Both the position numbers and the translations under genes were made by a program. Positions 1 through 9,236 of a stretch of 64,000 nucleotides of DNA are shown here, piece after piece. Source of the DNA: Saitoella complicata NRRL Y-17804 (Eukaryota > Ascomycota > Saitoellomycetes > Saitoellales > Saitoellaceae); contig NW_017566992.1 of NCBI RefSeq assembly GCF_001661265.1, positions 124,001 to 188,000 of the forward strand. The letters run 5' to 3'. The notes beneath the pieces were generated by a model that worked only from the letters and a program-made list of their open reading frames with translations, made no database searches and was not told where the DNA came from. Every line of letters begins with the position of its first letter. Position 1 is the first letter of the stretch.

Positions 1-600
1 CTCCGCATCACTGAGCTTACGCCAGGCCTCACCAAGAAGTTTAGCGCCCACGCCGCCGGGCATGTGTTTGTCAATACCATACTCCGCAGACAACTTCGCG
101 TCAGTCCTTACCGCCTTCGAAAAAAGGATAAACGATGTCGTAGGCTTCTTACCCTCGTAAACGGGCGCGGCTTCGGGTTGGTGGGCGGGACCATCAGGAA
201 TAATCTTCTGCAGATTGTGCGCTTCGCGACGCGCGTTCTCGGCGGCCAATTCCTCGGGCGTCATGGAGTCGATAAACGCGCGCATTTCCTCGTCGTATTT
301 CTCGATTCCGGCGCGAGCTTTTCTGTAGAGCCGGAGCTGCCTGGAGCGGGGCAGGGGTTCGAGCCAGCCAGCAGCGGTGTCGAGTTTGGCTTTGTCCAGG
401 ATCTTGACACGGGCGGTATCGCTGTGGCCTTCGTCAGACCTCAAGATTGCGTGAGCCCAGGCGTAGTCGGGAGCCCGGGGGAGAGGCGTAGGGGGGGGAC
501 CGGAGGTACGCTTGCTGTGTTTGGTGCGTGAGAAGAGGCTGTTGACGGGGACGCACACCCGGTGGACGGAGATGCGGGAGACGTTGCGAACGATGGACAT
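1..600 (-). CDS. HMG-box protein, probably mitochondrial (partial, C-terminus beyond left edge)
   Basis: The reading frame is open from an ATG at 600 down to base 1, about 200 codons, and runs off the window. Residues about 160-200 match the start of an HMG box: a Lys-Lys-Pro-Thr-Thr-Ser-Phe-Ile-Leu-Phe-Ser-Lys segment followed by the EAWRKLSDAE segment of helix 2. A region at about 100-145 (MRAFIDSMTPEELAAENARR) could be a degenerate first box. The N-terminus is rich in Arg, Ser and Val and lacks acidic residues for about 40 residues, which suits a mitochondrial presequence. HMG proteins with such leaders package mitochondrial DNA (Abf2/TFAM type), but that role is inferred here. The ATG at 600 is the first in frame. 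The gene diverges from PRP5, with 227 bp between start codons. Confidence 0.7.
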   Translation of the reverse strand, partial: MSIVRNVSRISVHRVCVPVNSLFSRTKHSKRTSGPPPTPLPRAPDYAWAHAILRSDEGHSDTARVKILDKAKLDTAAGWLEPLPRSRQLRLYRKARAGIEKYDEEMRAFIDSMTPEELAAENARREAHNLQKIIPDGPAHQPEAAPVYEGKKPTTSFILFSKAVRTDAKLSAEYGIDKHMPGGVGAKLLGEAWRKLSDAE

Positions 601-827
601 GATGGTTGATACCTAAGAGACGAAGAAGGATGTTAGACGTTTGAAGACGATGATGCTTCGCGTACTCATGCGATCGCGTCGTCGCGTACGCGAGACTCGC
701 CCCCCCTTGACGATAAGCTCTCACCCGCGGCCGCAGCCCCCTGGCAATTGCAACACCCTGCACCTCCCCGGACTTGCCCTCGAGAAACCACCAAAAAAAC
801 ACAGGCCATCCGCATACATTCCCTACA

Positions 828-3800
828 ATGGCTCGCTACAGATCACGGAGCCGTACTCCAGACTCGGCATCAAAACGGCACCGTTCCTCCTATGATTCCC
901 ATTCCCGTGATCGCGAGCGCGAATACGACTCCCGTGGTTCCAGTGACAGGAGGCGAGACCGGGATCGGGACTATACCCACGACGACCGCGATAAAAGACG
1001 AGACCGGGACCGCTACGATGGCGGGGAGAGATCCCATGATGACAGGAGGCAGAGAGACAGGTACGATGACCGTAGGTACCGTGCCTCGGAGCGCGACCAC
1101 CGCGACAGGGATAGGGATCGAGACAGGCGGAGGGATTACGATCGCGATGATAGGGGCTCGAGGACGGAGAGGAAGAGCGTGGAGCCTTCGCGTACGACGC
1201 CGCTGCGGGCTGAACCTGAACTACAGTCACAGTCTCCGAAACCCACGTCGACGACGACGGCGACGGCAGTTACAGTTACGCCAACGCCCCCGGTTGAGGA
1301 TGAGAAAATCCGGCAACGGCGTGAACGACTCGAGGCTTGGAAGAAGAAGAAGGCTGAGGAGGCTGCTGCCGCAATTATGACAACAACTACAGCCACAACA
1401 ATAGCTACGACTTCAGTTCAGGCTGAGACGAAGGCACAGGCAAAGACTACTCCGACCGTGGTGAACTTAGCGCCCGAGTCCGCTGCTCCACCTTCTCGTT
1501 CAGACCAGGTGAAAGCTAACTTTGCTCCAGTTGCTCAGATACGATCTACAGGTGTGTATTTACCCCCGTCCTCCTTCTTTGCATCCGTTAACATCGGCTC
1601 TCCAGGTTCCGCAATCGCCTCCCAAGGCCTCTCCGGCTTCGGTATCGGCATGGGTCTCAGTGGCGCGAAGAAGTCGAGTGGGGTGAAGGGACTGTCCTTT
1701 GATGACGACGAAGGATCGACAAGGAAACTCGCGAAATTACCGAGCTTTGACTTAGGTGAGGAAGATTCTAAGCCTGACGTTTTCGCTGAGCAAGCTGAAG
1801 GTGAAGAGATGGAAGATGTTGAACAAACACAAACACCCCCAAGGCCCGCTCAGGAAGCGGAGGAGGAGGATGAAGATATTGATCCGTTGGATGCGTTCAT
1901 GAATGGATTGGAAACGAAAAAGGCTGTGTCCGCGCCCGAGACAAGGGGTGAGGCGATTATGTCAGATGACGACGGCGCAGGCACCTCGAGTGACGACGCG
2001 CTCGAAGCAGAAGATATCCTTGCCATGGCAGCAAAGAAGGCAAAGAAGAAGGAACTACCAAATATCGACCACTCCACCATCGATTACGAACCCTTCCGTA
2101 AAGAATTCTACGTCGAGCCCGCGGAGTTACGCGAGATGACTGAGGAGGAAGTCGATGAGCTTAGGCTCGAGTTGGATGGGATTAAGATTCGGGGTGTTGA
2201 GTGTCCGAAGCCTGTGCAAAAGTGGTCACAGTGTGGGCTGAGTGCTGCTGTGTTGGAGGTTATCACAAGGCTTGGGTATGAGAAGCCTACCTCCATTCAA
2301 GCGCAGGCGATCCCGGCGATTATGTCTGGTCGCGATGTTATCGGTGTCGCGAAAACTGGATCAGGTAAGACAGTCGCGTTTTTGTTACCGATGTTTCGGC
2401 ACATCAAGGATCAGAGGCCGCATGAGGCGAGTGAGGGACCGATTGGGATCGTGATGACCCCGACACGGGAGTTGGCTGTGCAGATTCATCGGGAGTGTAA
2501 GCCGTTCTTGAAAGCTCTTGGGTTGAGAGCTGTTTGTGCGTATGGTGGGAGTCCGATTAAAGACCAGATTGCTGATTTGAAGAGGGGTGCTGAGATCATT
2601 GTTTGTACGCCTGGACGGATGATTGATTTGCTTGGGGCAAACGCTGGACGTGTCACGAATCTTCGACGGGCTACGTATCTAGTTCTTGACGAAGCTGATC
2701 GGATGTTTGATATGGGTTTCGAGCCGCAGGTGATGAAGATTGTGAATAACGTCCGACCACAACGACAAACTATCTTATTCTCGGCGACGTTCCCGAAACA
2801 GATGGAGGCGCTTGCGAGGAAGATTTTGCAGCATAGGCCTGTTGAGATTACGGTTGGTGCGCGCTCTGTTGTCGCGCCGGAGATTACGCAGATCGTTGAG
2901 GTGAGGGACGAAGACACAAAGTTTTTCCGGACGTTGGAGCTACTGGGCAATCTCTACAACGAGGATGAGGATGCTCGTACTCTGATTTTCGTGGAAAAGC
3001 AGGAGAGTGCGGATCTCTTGCTCGGGGATTTGATGAAGCGGGGATATCCCTGCATGTCCATCCATGGTGGTAAGGATCAGGTTGATCGTGATTCTGCGAT
3101 TCTTGATTTTAAGAACGGGGTTGTGCCGATTTTGGTTGCTACGTCTGTTGCTGCACGCGGGTTGGATGTGAAACAGTTGAAGTTGGTCATCAACTACGAT
3201 TGCCCAAACCACATGGAAGACTACGTCCACCGTGTCGGTCGAACTGGTCGTGCGGGGAATACGGGAACGGCCGTAACGTTCATTACCCCCTCCCAAGACC
3301 GTTACGCCGTCGACATTGCCAAAGCCCTCCGTCTCTCCAAATCACCGATCCCAGCCGAGGTCAAATCCCTCGCCGACCAATTCGGCGAGAAAGTCAAAGC
3401 TGGGACCATCAAAGCCGCTGGATCTGGGAGTGGGTTTGGAGGGAAGGGGTTGGAAAGGTTCGATAAGGAGAGGGATATGTTGCGGAAGATGCAGAGAAAG
3501 GTGTATGGGGAGGAAGATGGGGAGGAGGAGGAGGGGGAGGAGGATGAGGAGACGAAGAAGAGGGTTGAGGCGGCTGCTACTGTAAGTGGTGGAGTGCCTG
3601 CTGAGACGGCGGAGACACCGGTGGCGGCGACGACCAATGCTAACGAGGTTGTTCTTAACGCGCCTGCTTCTGCGCCTGGCGTTGCTTCTGGTGCCGCTGG
3701 TGGTGGTACGGGTGCTGCTCCTGCGGCGACCGCTGACGGCAAGGCAACCAAGAACGCCGCTTTGGACAAAGCACTGGCAGCCATCGCAAACATCAATTCT

Positions 3801-4202
3801 CGCCTCAAATCCGCCGGCCAGCTGCGCTCCACAACCGCCATCGATCCCAAAGCCACAATCGCCCCCGGCGCTCTTCTTCCCCCGGACGCAGGCGAATACC
3901 GCGCCATCCTCGAAATCAATGACTTTCCCCAGAAAGCCCGCTGGGCCGTCACCAACCGCACAAACATCGCAAAGGTGTTGGACGCGACGGGCGTGTCTAT
4001 CACGACGAAGGGACAGTTGGTTCCGAAAGGCGAGAGTGCACCGGTTGGCAGTAGTAAGTTGTATCTACTTGTTGAGGGTGAGAGTCAGATTAGTGTTGAT
4101 GGGGCGATGAAGGAGTTGAAGAGGTTGTTGACGGAGGGGACGGTTGCTGCTATTGAGAATGAGGGGAGGGGAGGGCCTACGGGGAGGTATTCTGTGTTGT
4201 AA
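828..4202 (+). CDS. PRP5: DEAD-box ATP-dependent RNA helicase Prp5/DDX46 (pre-mRNA splicing)
   Basis: About 1,124 residues in one open frame. Prp5 remodels U2 snRNP and SF3b during prespliceosome formation in the nucleus. The N-terminus is an RS/RD-rich low-complexity region (residues 1-120). A DPLDAFM motif near residue 352 is the conserved Prp5 element that contacts SF3B1. The helicase core follows: Q-motif around [11 protein letters not shown], motif I TGSGKT near 510, PTRELA, DEAD ([13 protein letters not shown]) near 621, SATFP near 652, RGLDV, and motif [12 protein letters not shown] near 805. An acidic stretch and an Ala-rich linker precede a conserved-looking C-terminal domain. I chose the ATG at 828 ([11 protein letters not shown]), the first ATG in the frame. 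Bases 1552-1605 could be an in-frame 54-nt intron, which would shorten the protein by 18 residues. Confidence 0.95.
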   Translation: MARYRSRSRTPDSASKRHRSSYDSHSRDREREYDSRGSSDRRRDRDRDYTHDDRDKRRDRDRYDGGERSHDDRRQRDRYDDRRYRASERDHRDRDRDRDRRRDYDRDDRGSRTERKSVEPSRTTPLRAEPELQSQSPKPTSTTTATAVTVTPTPPVEDEKIRQRRERLEAWKKKKAEEAAAAIMTTTTATTIATTSVQAETKAQAKTTPTVVNLAPESAAPPSRSDQVKANFAPVAQIRSTGVYLPPSSFFASVNIGSPGSAIASQGLSGFGIGMGLSGAKKSSGVKGLSFDDDEGSTRKLAKLPSFDLGEEDSKPDVFAEQAEGEEMEDVEQTQTPPRPAQEAEEEDEDIDPLDAFMNGLETKKAVSAPETRGEAIMSDDDGAGTSSDDALEAEDILAMAAKKAKKKELPNIDHSTIDYEPFRKEFYVEPAELREMTEEEVDELRLELDGIKIRGVECPKPVQKWSQCGLSAAVLEVITRLGYEKPTSIQAQAIPAIMSGRDVIGVAKTGSGKTVAFLLPMFRHIKDQRPHEASEGPIGIVMTPTRELAVQIHRECKPFLKALGLRAVCAYGGSPIKDQIADLKRGAEIIVCTPGRMIDLLGANAGRVTNLRRATYLVLDEADRMFDMGFEPQVMKIVNNVRPQRQTILFSATFPKQMEALARKILQHRPVEITVGARSVVAPEITQIVEVRDEDTKFFRTLELLGNLYNEDEDARTLIFVEKQESADLLLGDLMKRGYPCMSIHGGKDQVDRDSAILDFKNGVVPILVATSVAARGLDVKQLKLVINYDCPNHMEDYVHRVGRTGRAGNTGTAVTFITPSQDRYAVDIAKALRLSKSPIPAEVKSLADQFGEKVKAGTIKAAGSGSGFGGKGLERFDKERDMLRKMQRKVYGEEDGEEEEGEEDEETKKRVEAAATVSGGVPAETAETPVAATTNANEVVLNAPASAPGVASGAAGGGTGAAPAATADGKATKNAALDKALAAIANINSRLKSAGQLRSTTAIDPKATIAPGALLPPDAGEYRAILEINDFPQKARWAVTNRTNIAKVLDATGVSITTKGQLVPKGESAPVGSSKLYLLVEGESQISVDGAMKELKRLLTEGTVAAIENEGRGGPTGRYSVL

Positions 4203-4383
4203 GCGTGCATATGATTGTAAGCGTAATCTTTCCCTCATTTGAAATGTGTGACTCGGATAGGAGTAGCTATAGGTTTTGTCATTTCATACTTTTGTTGATT
4301 TGCTTCAATACGACTTGATATCCTACAATTCCTCCCTCAATCTCATACAGTATGCGTATGTGTGTAACCTACAAACTTCGACC

Positions 4384-4892
4384 TTACTTCTTCTGCACGG
4401 CCTTCGCCAGGTCGGACAATGCCTCCTTCCTCTTGAACCTCGCGTCCTCGATCACGCCAGCATCTGCATCGCTAGAGAACAATCCAGACCACTGAATGAA
4501 GGTACTACCCTCGTCCTTGCCTGTGGTGATGGCAAAGAGACGGATGGTGGCGAGAGCAGAGGTGAAGGTAAGAGAAGGCTCAGCGGTGATGATGGAGTAG
4601 GTGATGAAGTGGTCAATAGCTATGGTAACACTGTTAGTATACCAATGTCGATCGAGGTGAAGGGGAACGGCGTACTAGAGTGCTCCTCCTGCTTCACCTC
4701 CCAAACCGTTCCATCCTTAAACTCCCACTTGTAGATATCAGTCTCCTCCGAGGTATCCTTAACCACGGACGAAGACTTGAGCGCGGACCAGAAATCGGCG
4801 AATTTGCCGAGTTTGATGAGGTGCCAGACGGAGGCGAGGGGAGCGGGGATGACGGCTGATTCGGTGATTCCAGTGGAGGTTGGGATTGGCAT
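4384..4892 (-). CDS. small SRPBCC/Bet v1-like ligand-binding fold protein
   Basis: Two exons, 4892-4676 and 4619-4384, encode about 150 residues. The 56-nt intron (4675-4620) has GT..AG ends and a perfect TACTAAC branch site. The N-terminal segment, TESAVIPAPLASVWHLIKLG, followed by a phenylalanine-tryptophan segment, is the usual opening of the START/polyketide-cyclase-like (SRPBCC) fold, which forms a hydrophobic ligand pocket. The C-terminal helix region (RFKRKEALSDLAKAVQKK) also fits that fold. The ligand and function are unknown. An in-frame ATG at 4964 would add 24 polar residues without obvious homology, so I prefer 4892. The gene diverges from the PLC-like gene and converges on PRP5. 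Confidence 0.75.
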
Positions 4893-5142
4893 TTTTATTT
4901 GTTGGTATGGGTTGGTACTTGATGGAGAATTGTTTGTGGTTTGGATTTCTGGTGGTGATGTCACCCGAGCAATCCTACCGCAGCGAACGGCGTGGGAGAC
5001 GAGACGACATGTTTGCTGAACTGCGACCGTTCAAGCAATTGCAACTGGAAATCTGGCGAGATTGCGATTGATCCGCTCTGTGGCAGTCATCCTGTATCTT
5101 ATTGCTTGGCTCTTGATCTACCGACGCTCCGAAACACCCTCC

Positions 5143-6390
5143 ATGAAGACGCACATTACACCCCGTCCTCCCGTCATGGCCAGTGCCCTCTCCGACGATG
5201 AAATCGACTACTCGAACTGGCATCACACTCTCTTCTCCTCCACCCCGTCCTTTATCGAGCATGCGACCTTCAAAGACCTCGTCTACCCCGGCACCCACGA
5301 CTCAGGCGCTTACGGCTCCGCCCTCCTCACCCATACAGCAGACAACAAACCATTCCCAATGGCTCTCCCCTACCTCGGCTCGAAGGGCGTAGAGAAGTTA
5401 AGAAATGCCGTGCAGGGTGTCACCAGAATGCAGGAGAGTGATGTTACAAGTCAGTTGAAGCATGGGGCGCGGTATCTGGATCTACGGTTTGCGACGCCGA
5501 AGGGGAAGGGAGAGGGGGAGCTCTGGCTCACACATGCCTTTGCGTATAACCCCGCGGAGGAAGTCTTGAGAGAGATCGCTTCTTTTGTACAGGAGCATCC
5601 GGGAGAGATCTTGATCTTTCTTTGTCGAAACGCGTACCCACAGAATACCCAAACACCCCAAATCACCTCCCTCGTCCTCAAACATCTGGGCGCATACGCA
5701 CACCCGAATCTTTGCAATAACTCAACGTACACCTCTCTGGCACACATGCTCTCTACGAACCAAAGAGTCATCCTAGCATGGGAGACAGCTCCCTCGGTGC
5801 CATATGACAAGGAAGTACCCGAGGTAGTCGAGGATAAACAATGGTGGCGTGCTGAGCAACTATTCAGCTGGACATGGCTCCCAAACAACGGCGACTGGAA
5901 ACCACGAACTGCATACATGGTCACACATGCACGCACCTGGGAGCACGAATATGGACAATGGAACCCACGGGTAGATTTACATATCCACTCTGAGCTCGAC
6001 GAGGAAGAAGAAGGAGAGGTAAAGAGGAGATTGAGGAATGGGAAGAAGATATTGATCTGGAGTCATCAAATATCGTATTTGGGGAGTAGAGCTATACCGG
6101 CTCAGTTGATGCCATGGAATAATGGACGGACGTTTAGGGAGTTGGCGAGGAGTTACAACAATGTCTTCCCACAGCACTTCCCATTTTCAGAGCGAGAAGC
6201 AGAGAGACATGAAGCGACGGAAGAAGCATTGCTGCCGGTACCGGAAGATGTGAGAGACAATATTGGCATCATACATGTTGATTTTCATAACGAGGTGTAC
6301 AAGGACTTGATGGCCTTTACCATATCCTCAAACAAACGAAGAATGAAGGCTATACTGAGTGAAAAACGTTTGAGTGGGCCATACGAATAG
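5143..6390 (+). CDS. PLC-X-like phosphodiesterase (PI-PLC/PLCXD type)
   Basis: One exon, about 415 residues from the ATG at 5143. Another ATG at 5176 is also possible. The protein resembles the single-domain PI-PLC X/PLCXD group. It shows the first catalytic His in VYPGTHDSGAYG, the substrate-loop motif HGARYLDLRF, and the second catalytic His in ELWLTHAFAYNP. It lacks the PH, EF-hand, Y and C2 domains of eukaryotic PLC, so calcium-regulated PIP2 hydrolysis cannot be assumed; the substrate is unknown. In-frame sequence upstream of 5143 encodes a hydrophobic segment but has no ATG (see findings). The gene converges on the SPX gene, with 104 bp between the stop codons. Confidence 0.8.
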   Translation: MKTHITPRPPVMASALSDDEIDYSNWHHTLFSSTPSFIEHATFKDLVYPGTHDSGAYGSALLTHTADNKPFPMALPYLGSKGVEKLRNAVQGVTRMQESDVTSQLKHGARYLDLRFATPKGKGEGELWLTHAFAYNPAEEVLREIASFVQEHPGEILIFLCRNAYPQNTQTPQITSLVLKHLGAYAHPNLCNNSTYTSLAHMLSTNQRVILAWETAPSVPYDKEVPEVVEDKQWWRAEQLFSWTWLPNNGDWKPRTAYMVTHARTWEHEYGQWNPRVDLHIHSELDEEEEGEVKRRLRNGKKILIWSHQISYLGSRAIPAQLMPWNNGRTFRELARSYNNVFPQHFPFSEREAERHEATEEALLPVPEDVRDNIGIIHVDFHNEVYKDLMAFTISSNKRRMKAILSEKRLSGPYE

Positions 6391-6494
6391 CCATAAAGAG
6401 GGTATCAAATAAACTACGTTCCCCATAAAATAAATCCCTAGTCCTACAATCCTCCCAATTATCTTAAATCCCTGACAGATCAATTCTCACGAGC

Positions 6495-8512
6495 CTACAA
6501 ATGCCCATCCTCTACCTTCTTCGCATACTCTCCCCTCGTAACCCCCAAATGCACAATCCGACTCCCAGAACTAGCGACCGGATCAACCTCCTTCCCAACA
6601 ACAATCCCGTCCTCCGGCGCCCGGATCTCATCCAACAATTGTCCGAAAATCGAATGAATCGTCGCGATGACCTCGTCTTTCCGCACCCACGTATTGACTT
6701 CTGGGATCACAGAGAGGATCCCACCCTTTTGGCAGAAAATCCAGTAAGAGCGGTCGCAGATTACGGGTTCGTATTCGGGGACGGAGTGGTCTTCGGGTAT
6801 CATGCCGAGGTTTGACATTATGTTTGTGACGCCGAGGAGCGCGGACTTGACGAAGCGTTTCTGGAAGACACCGGGGTTGCCGATCTGTAACCCAAAGTTA
6901 GCCCACGATACAAACGCGACGACATACTTTTCGAGTTACCTCAACAGTTATCGATGGGATGTCATGAATTGTCATCGCACTCCCCCTCAGACTCCCATCC
7001 GGACTCGTATTATGCACGATAATCTGCGGGTTCTGCAACGTTGCCATTCGCCTCGTCCTCGGATCCAGCATATTCGCACGCACGTACAAACTGTTGACAC
7101 GTCCCTTACTCGCGGTATGTAAATCAATCAAATAATCAAACTTCCGCACGATCCGATCGAGCAAGGCATACGCATATTGCTGCGGGGTACTCCCATCGAG
7201 CTTACCGGGCATGAGTCGGTTAAGGTCTTGTCCGTCGAATCCGCGTTGGGAAGCGAGGAAACCTTGGACGTTCGCGACGGGGACTGCGACGACGGTACCG
7301 TGGAGTTGTTCCGGGTCGAGTTCGGTTTGGAAGAGACGGTGGATGACACGGACACCATTGACCTCGTTTCCGTGGAGTGCGGAGGTCATACCCACGATTG
7401 GGCCGGGTCTCACGCCGCGTGCGATCAGGACGGGGACTTGGAGTGGTTTGAGCGAATCTTCGATGAGGGTGATCCAAATTTTCGTCACGCGCCCATACGG
7501 AACGGAATTCAAGTCCAGCTCGGAATACGTCTGGATATTCGATTCCGAGATCGAGAGATCTTGCATGTCGTTGATTGGCAAGGTCGCGGATGGAGCCGGG
7601 GGCGCATGACGACGCCAGAGCTCGCGGGCACGGGAGAGGAGCATTTCGTCTTTCTCGGTAGTCGAGAATTTGAATTTCATGACCATGCGCCACATGTCCT
7701 TTCCTTCTGGCCCCATACTGTAGCGGCGTTGTGCGAGGTGGATAGGTTGTTGAGCTTGGTAGCTGCCCATCCCAGGAGGGCTATTGGTGCGTTTCATCGA
7801 GTCGTTGCCAACCGAGAATGAGATTGATCCGGAGCGAACGGGAGGTGAGTTAGCGGTCGACATCAAGGCATCATGCGTGGGACCCGATGCGACAGCTTTC
7901 GCAGGCACCCCGCTCGACTGCTGTCGAAAATGCTTATCGAACTTCTTTAAGATCTTGTGAAATCCCGTAACATTCGCCTGCGTGAACTCGATCAACTCTT
8001 CAATTAGATTTATCCTCCCTTGCAGCCTCTCCCTCCACTGCTTCTGCTCCTCCTCAGTCATGGCATTATGCCAAGTAGCATTCAGATCATCGAGTTCTTC
8101 TTCGGAGTCGGCTTCAACATCATGGAAGCGGTCGTCGACTTTTTCGAGTTCGTCGGAAAGGAGGTCCCGAAATTCATCGACGATTTTAGAGGCGAGGTCA
8201 GGATCGTAAGTTGAGGAAGCGAGTTTGATGGATTGTTGTTTGATGTACTGTACAGCAGACTCGTGAATACTACGTCAAGCAACAGTCTCAAAGCCATGTG
8301 TACCTGTTTTAACTTCTTGTAATCCTATACTCTCAATTAGCACAGCATTCATCACCAGATCACACCCCCACCCACGGGCACAGGCAGAACTCACGATATA
8401 ATACTCCGACCACTGAGGCACAGCCTTACGCAGCGCCAACTGCTTTCCAAACTACACACCCGCATCAGATCAACCATCCTCATCAACTGTATGCTGTGTG
8501 AATTACCTTCAT
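6495..8512 (-). CDS. SPX domain fused to AstE/AspA-type zinc hydrolase (aspartoacylase-like)
   Basis: Five coding exons: 8512-8507, 8451-8395, 8324-8304, 8247-6940 and 6884-6495, giving 593 residues. Residues 1 to about 138 form a textbook SPX domain: start MKFGKQL, then AVPQWSEYYIDYKKLKQYIK, and the closing motif NVTGFHKILKKFDKHF with the lysine cluster that binds inositol pyrophosphates. After a Ser-rich linker (about 140-270), the C-terminal half is a succinylglutamate desuccinylase/aspartoacylase (M14-like). It has the zinc ligands of ALHGNE near 320-323, the DLHT histidine near 405, and the catalytic glutamate of ITVE at 464, next to IGNPG. Known enzymes of this fold hydrolyse N-acyl amino acids. 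Phosphate or PP-InsP control of that activity is inference. The final 56-nt-spaced exon junctions all keep frame and carry GT..AG ends. Confidence 0.9.
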
Positions 8513-9236
8513 GATTGGGTTTGTGTTTGCAACTGGTGTGGGGGTGTCAGTGAGGGACTTTGGACGACGGCGCACTGGAGCACCCGCGCAACGTCCAACT
8601 CCACTTACGCTTTATCGATGGGACTCCGGGAACCAGGGGTAATGGAATTGCAGCATGGGGATTTAAACTTGGGAAAGGCGAGATTGGAAGGCAGTTTGGA
8701 AATGGGTGAGAGAAGTAGGCAAAATGATTGTCAATTGCTCCATCAATATGCTAATCACACGCATCGAGGTAGCTGTAGGCACGGAGGAAGTCAAGGAGAA
8801 CTCTATAAGATACAACATTAGCACTCGCTCGTACAAGTACTCAGATACCACGGTTAATGGCATAGACAACTCCAAATGTTCAGGTTAACGAGATTCAAAA
8901 GTTTGTTCCACACGAGTTATTCAGTTGAAGAAATTCAATGGATAATTTGGTGTTCATCTTTTTGGAGTTGATCGCAGAGCACGTCACTTGCAATGCTCTG
9001 CTGTTCCATGCCAGTGACCGTAGACTAGGATCGACTTACCGTTCACAGGATTGAGGATGGTTGAGTGTGTTGGTTGTTGGTTGAGGGTGTTGGGGGGAGG
9101 AAAAAGAGTCGCGCCTAAAAACACCCCCTCACGTGACGCCCCAAAAAAGTCCCACACTTCCAAGAAAAGTAACCAACCGCGCGTAACGTTGACATCCCCA
9201 GTCAACCCCCACCCCCCCTCGAGCTCTATTGCCAAG
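8513..9236. other. intergenic region between divergent SPX-AspA and MAK5 genes
   Basis: About 720 bp between two divergent start codons. I see no convincing gene, tRNA or repeat. Short open frames here have no recognisable domain and no splice context. It must hold the promoters of both neighbours. An in-frame ATG for MAK5 exists at 9057 but would add 60 residues of unlikely sequence. Confidence 0.6.
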
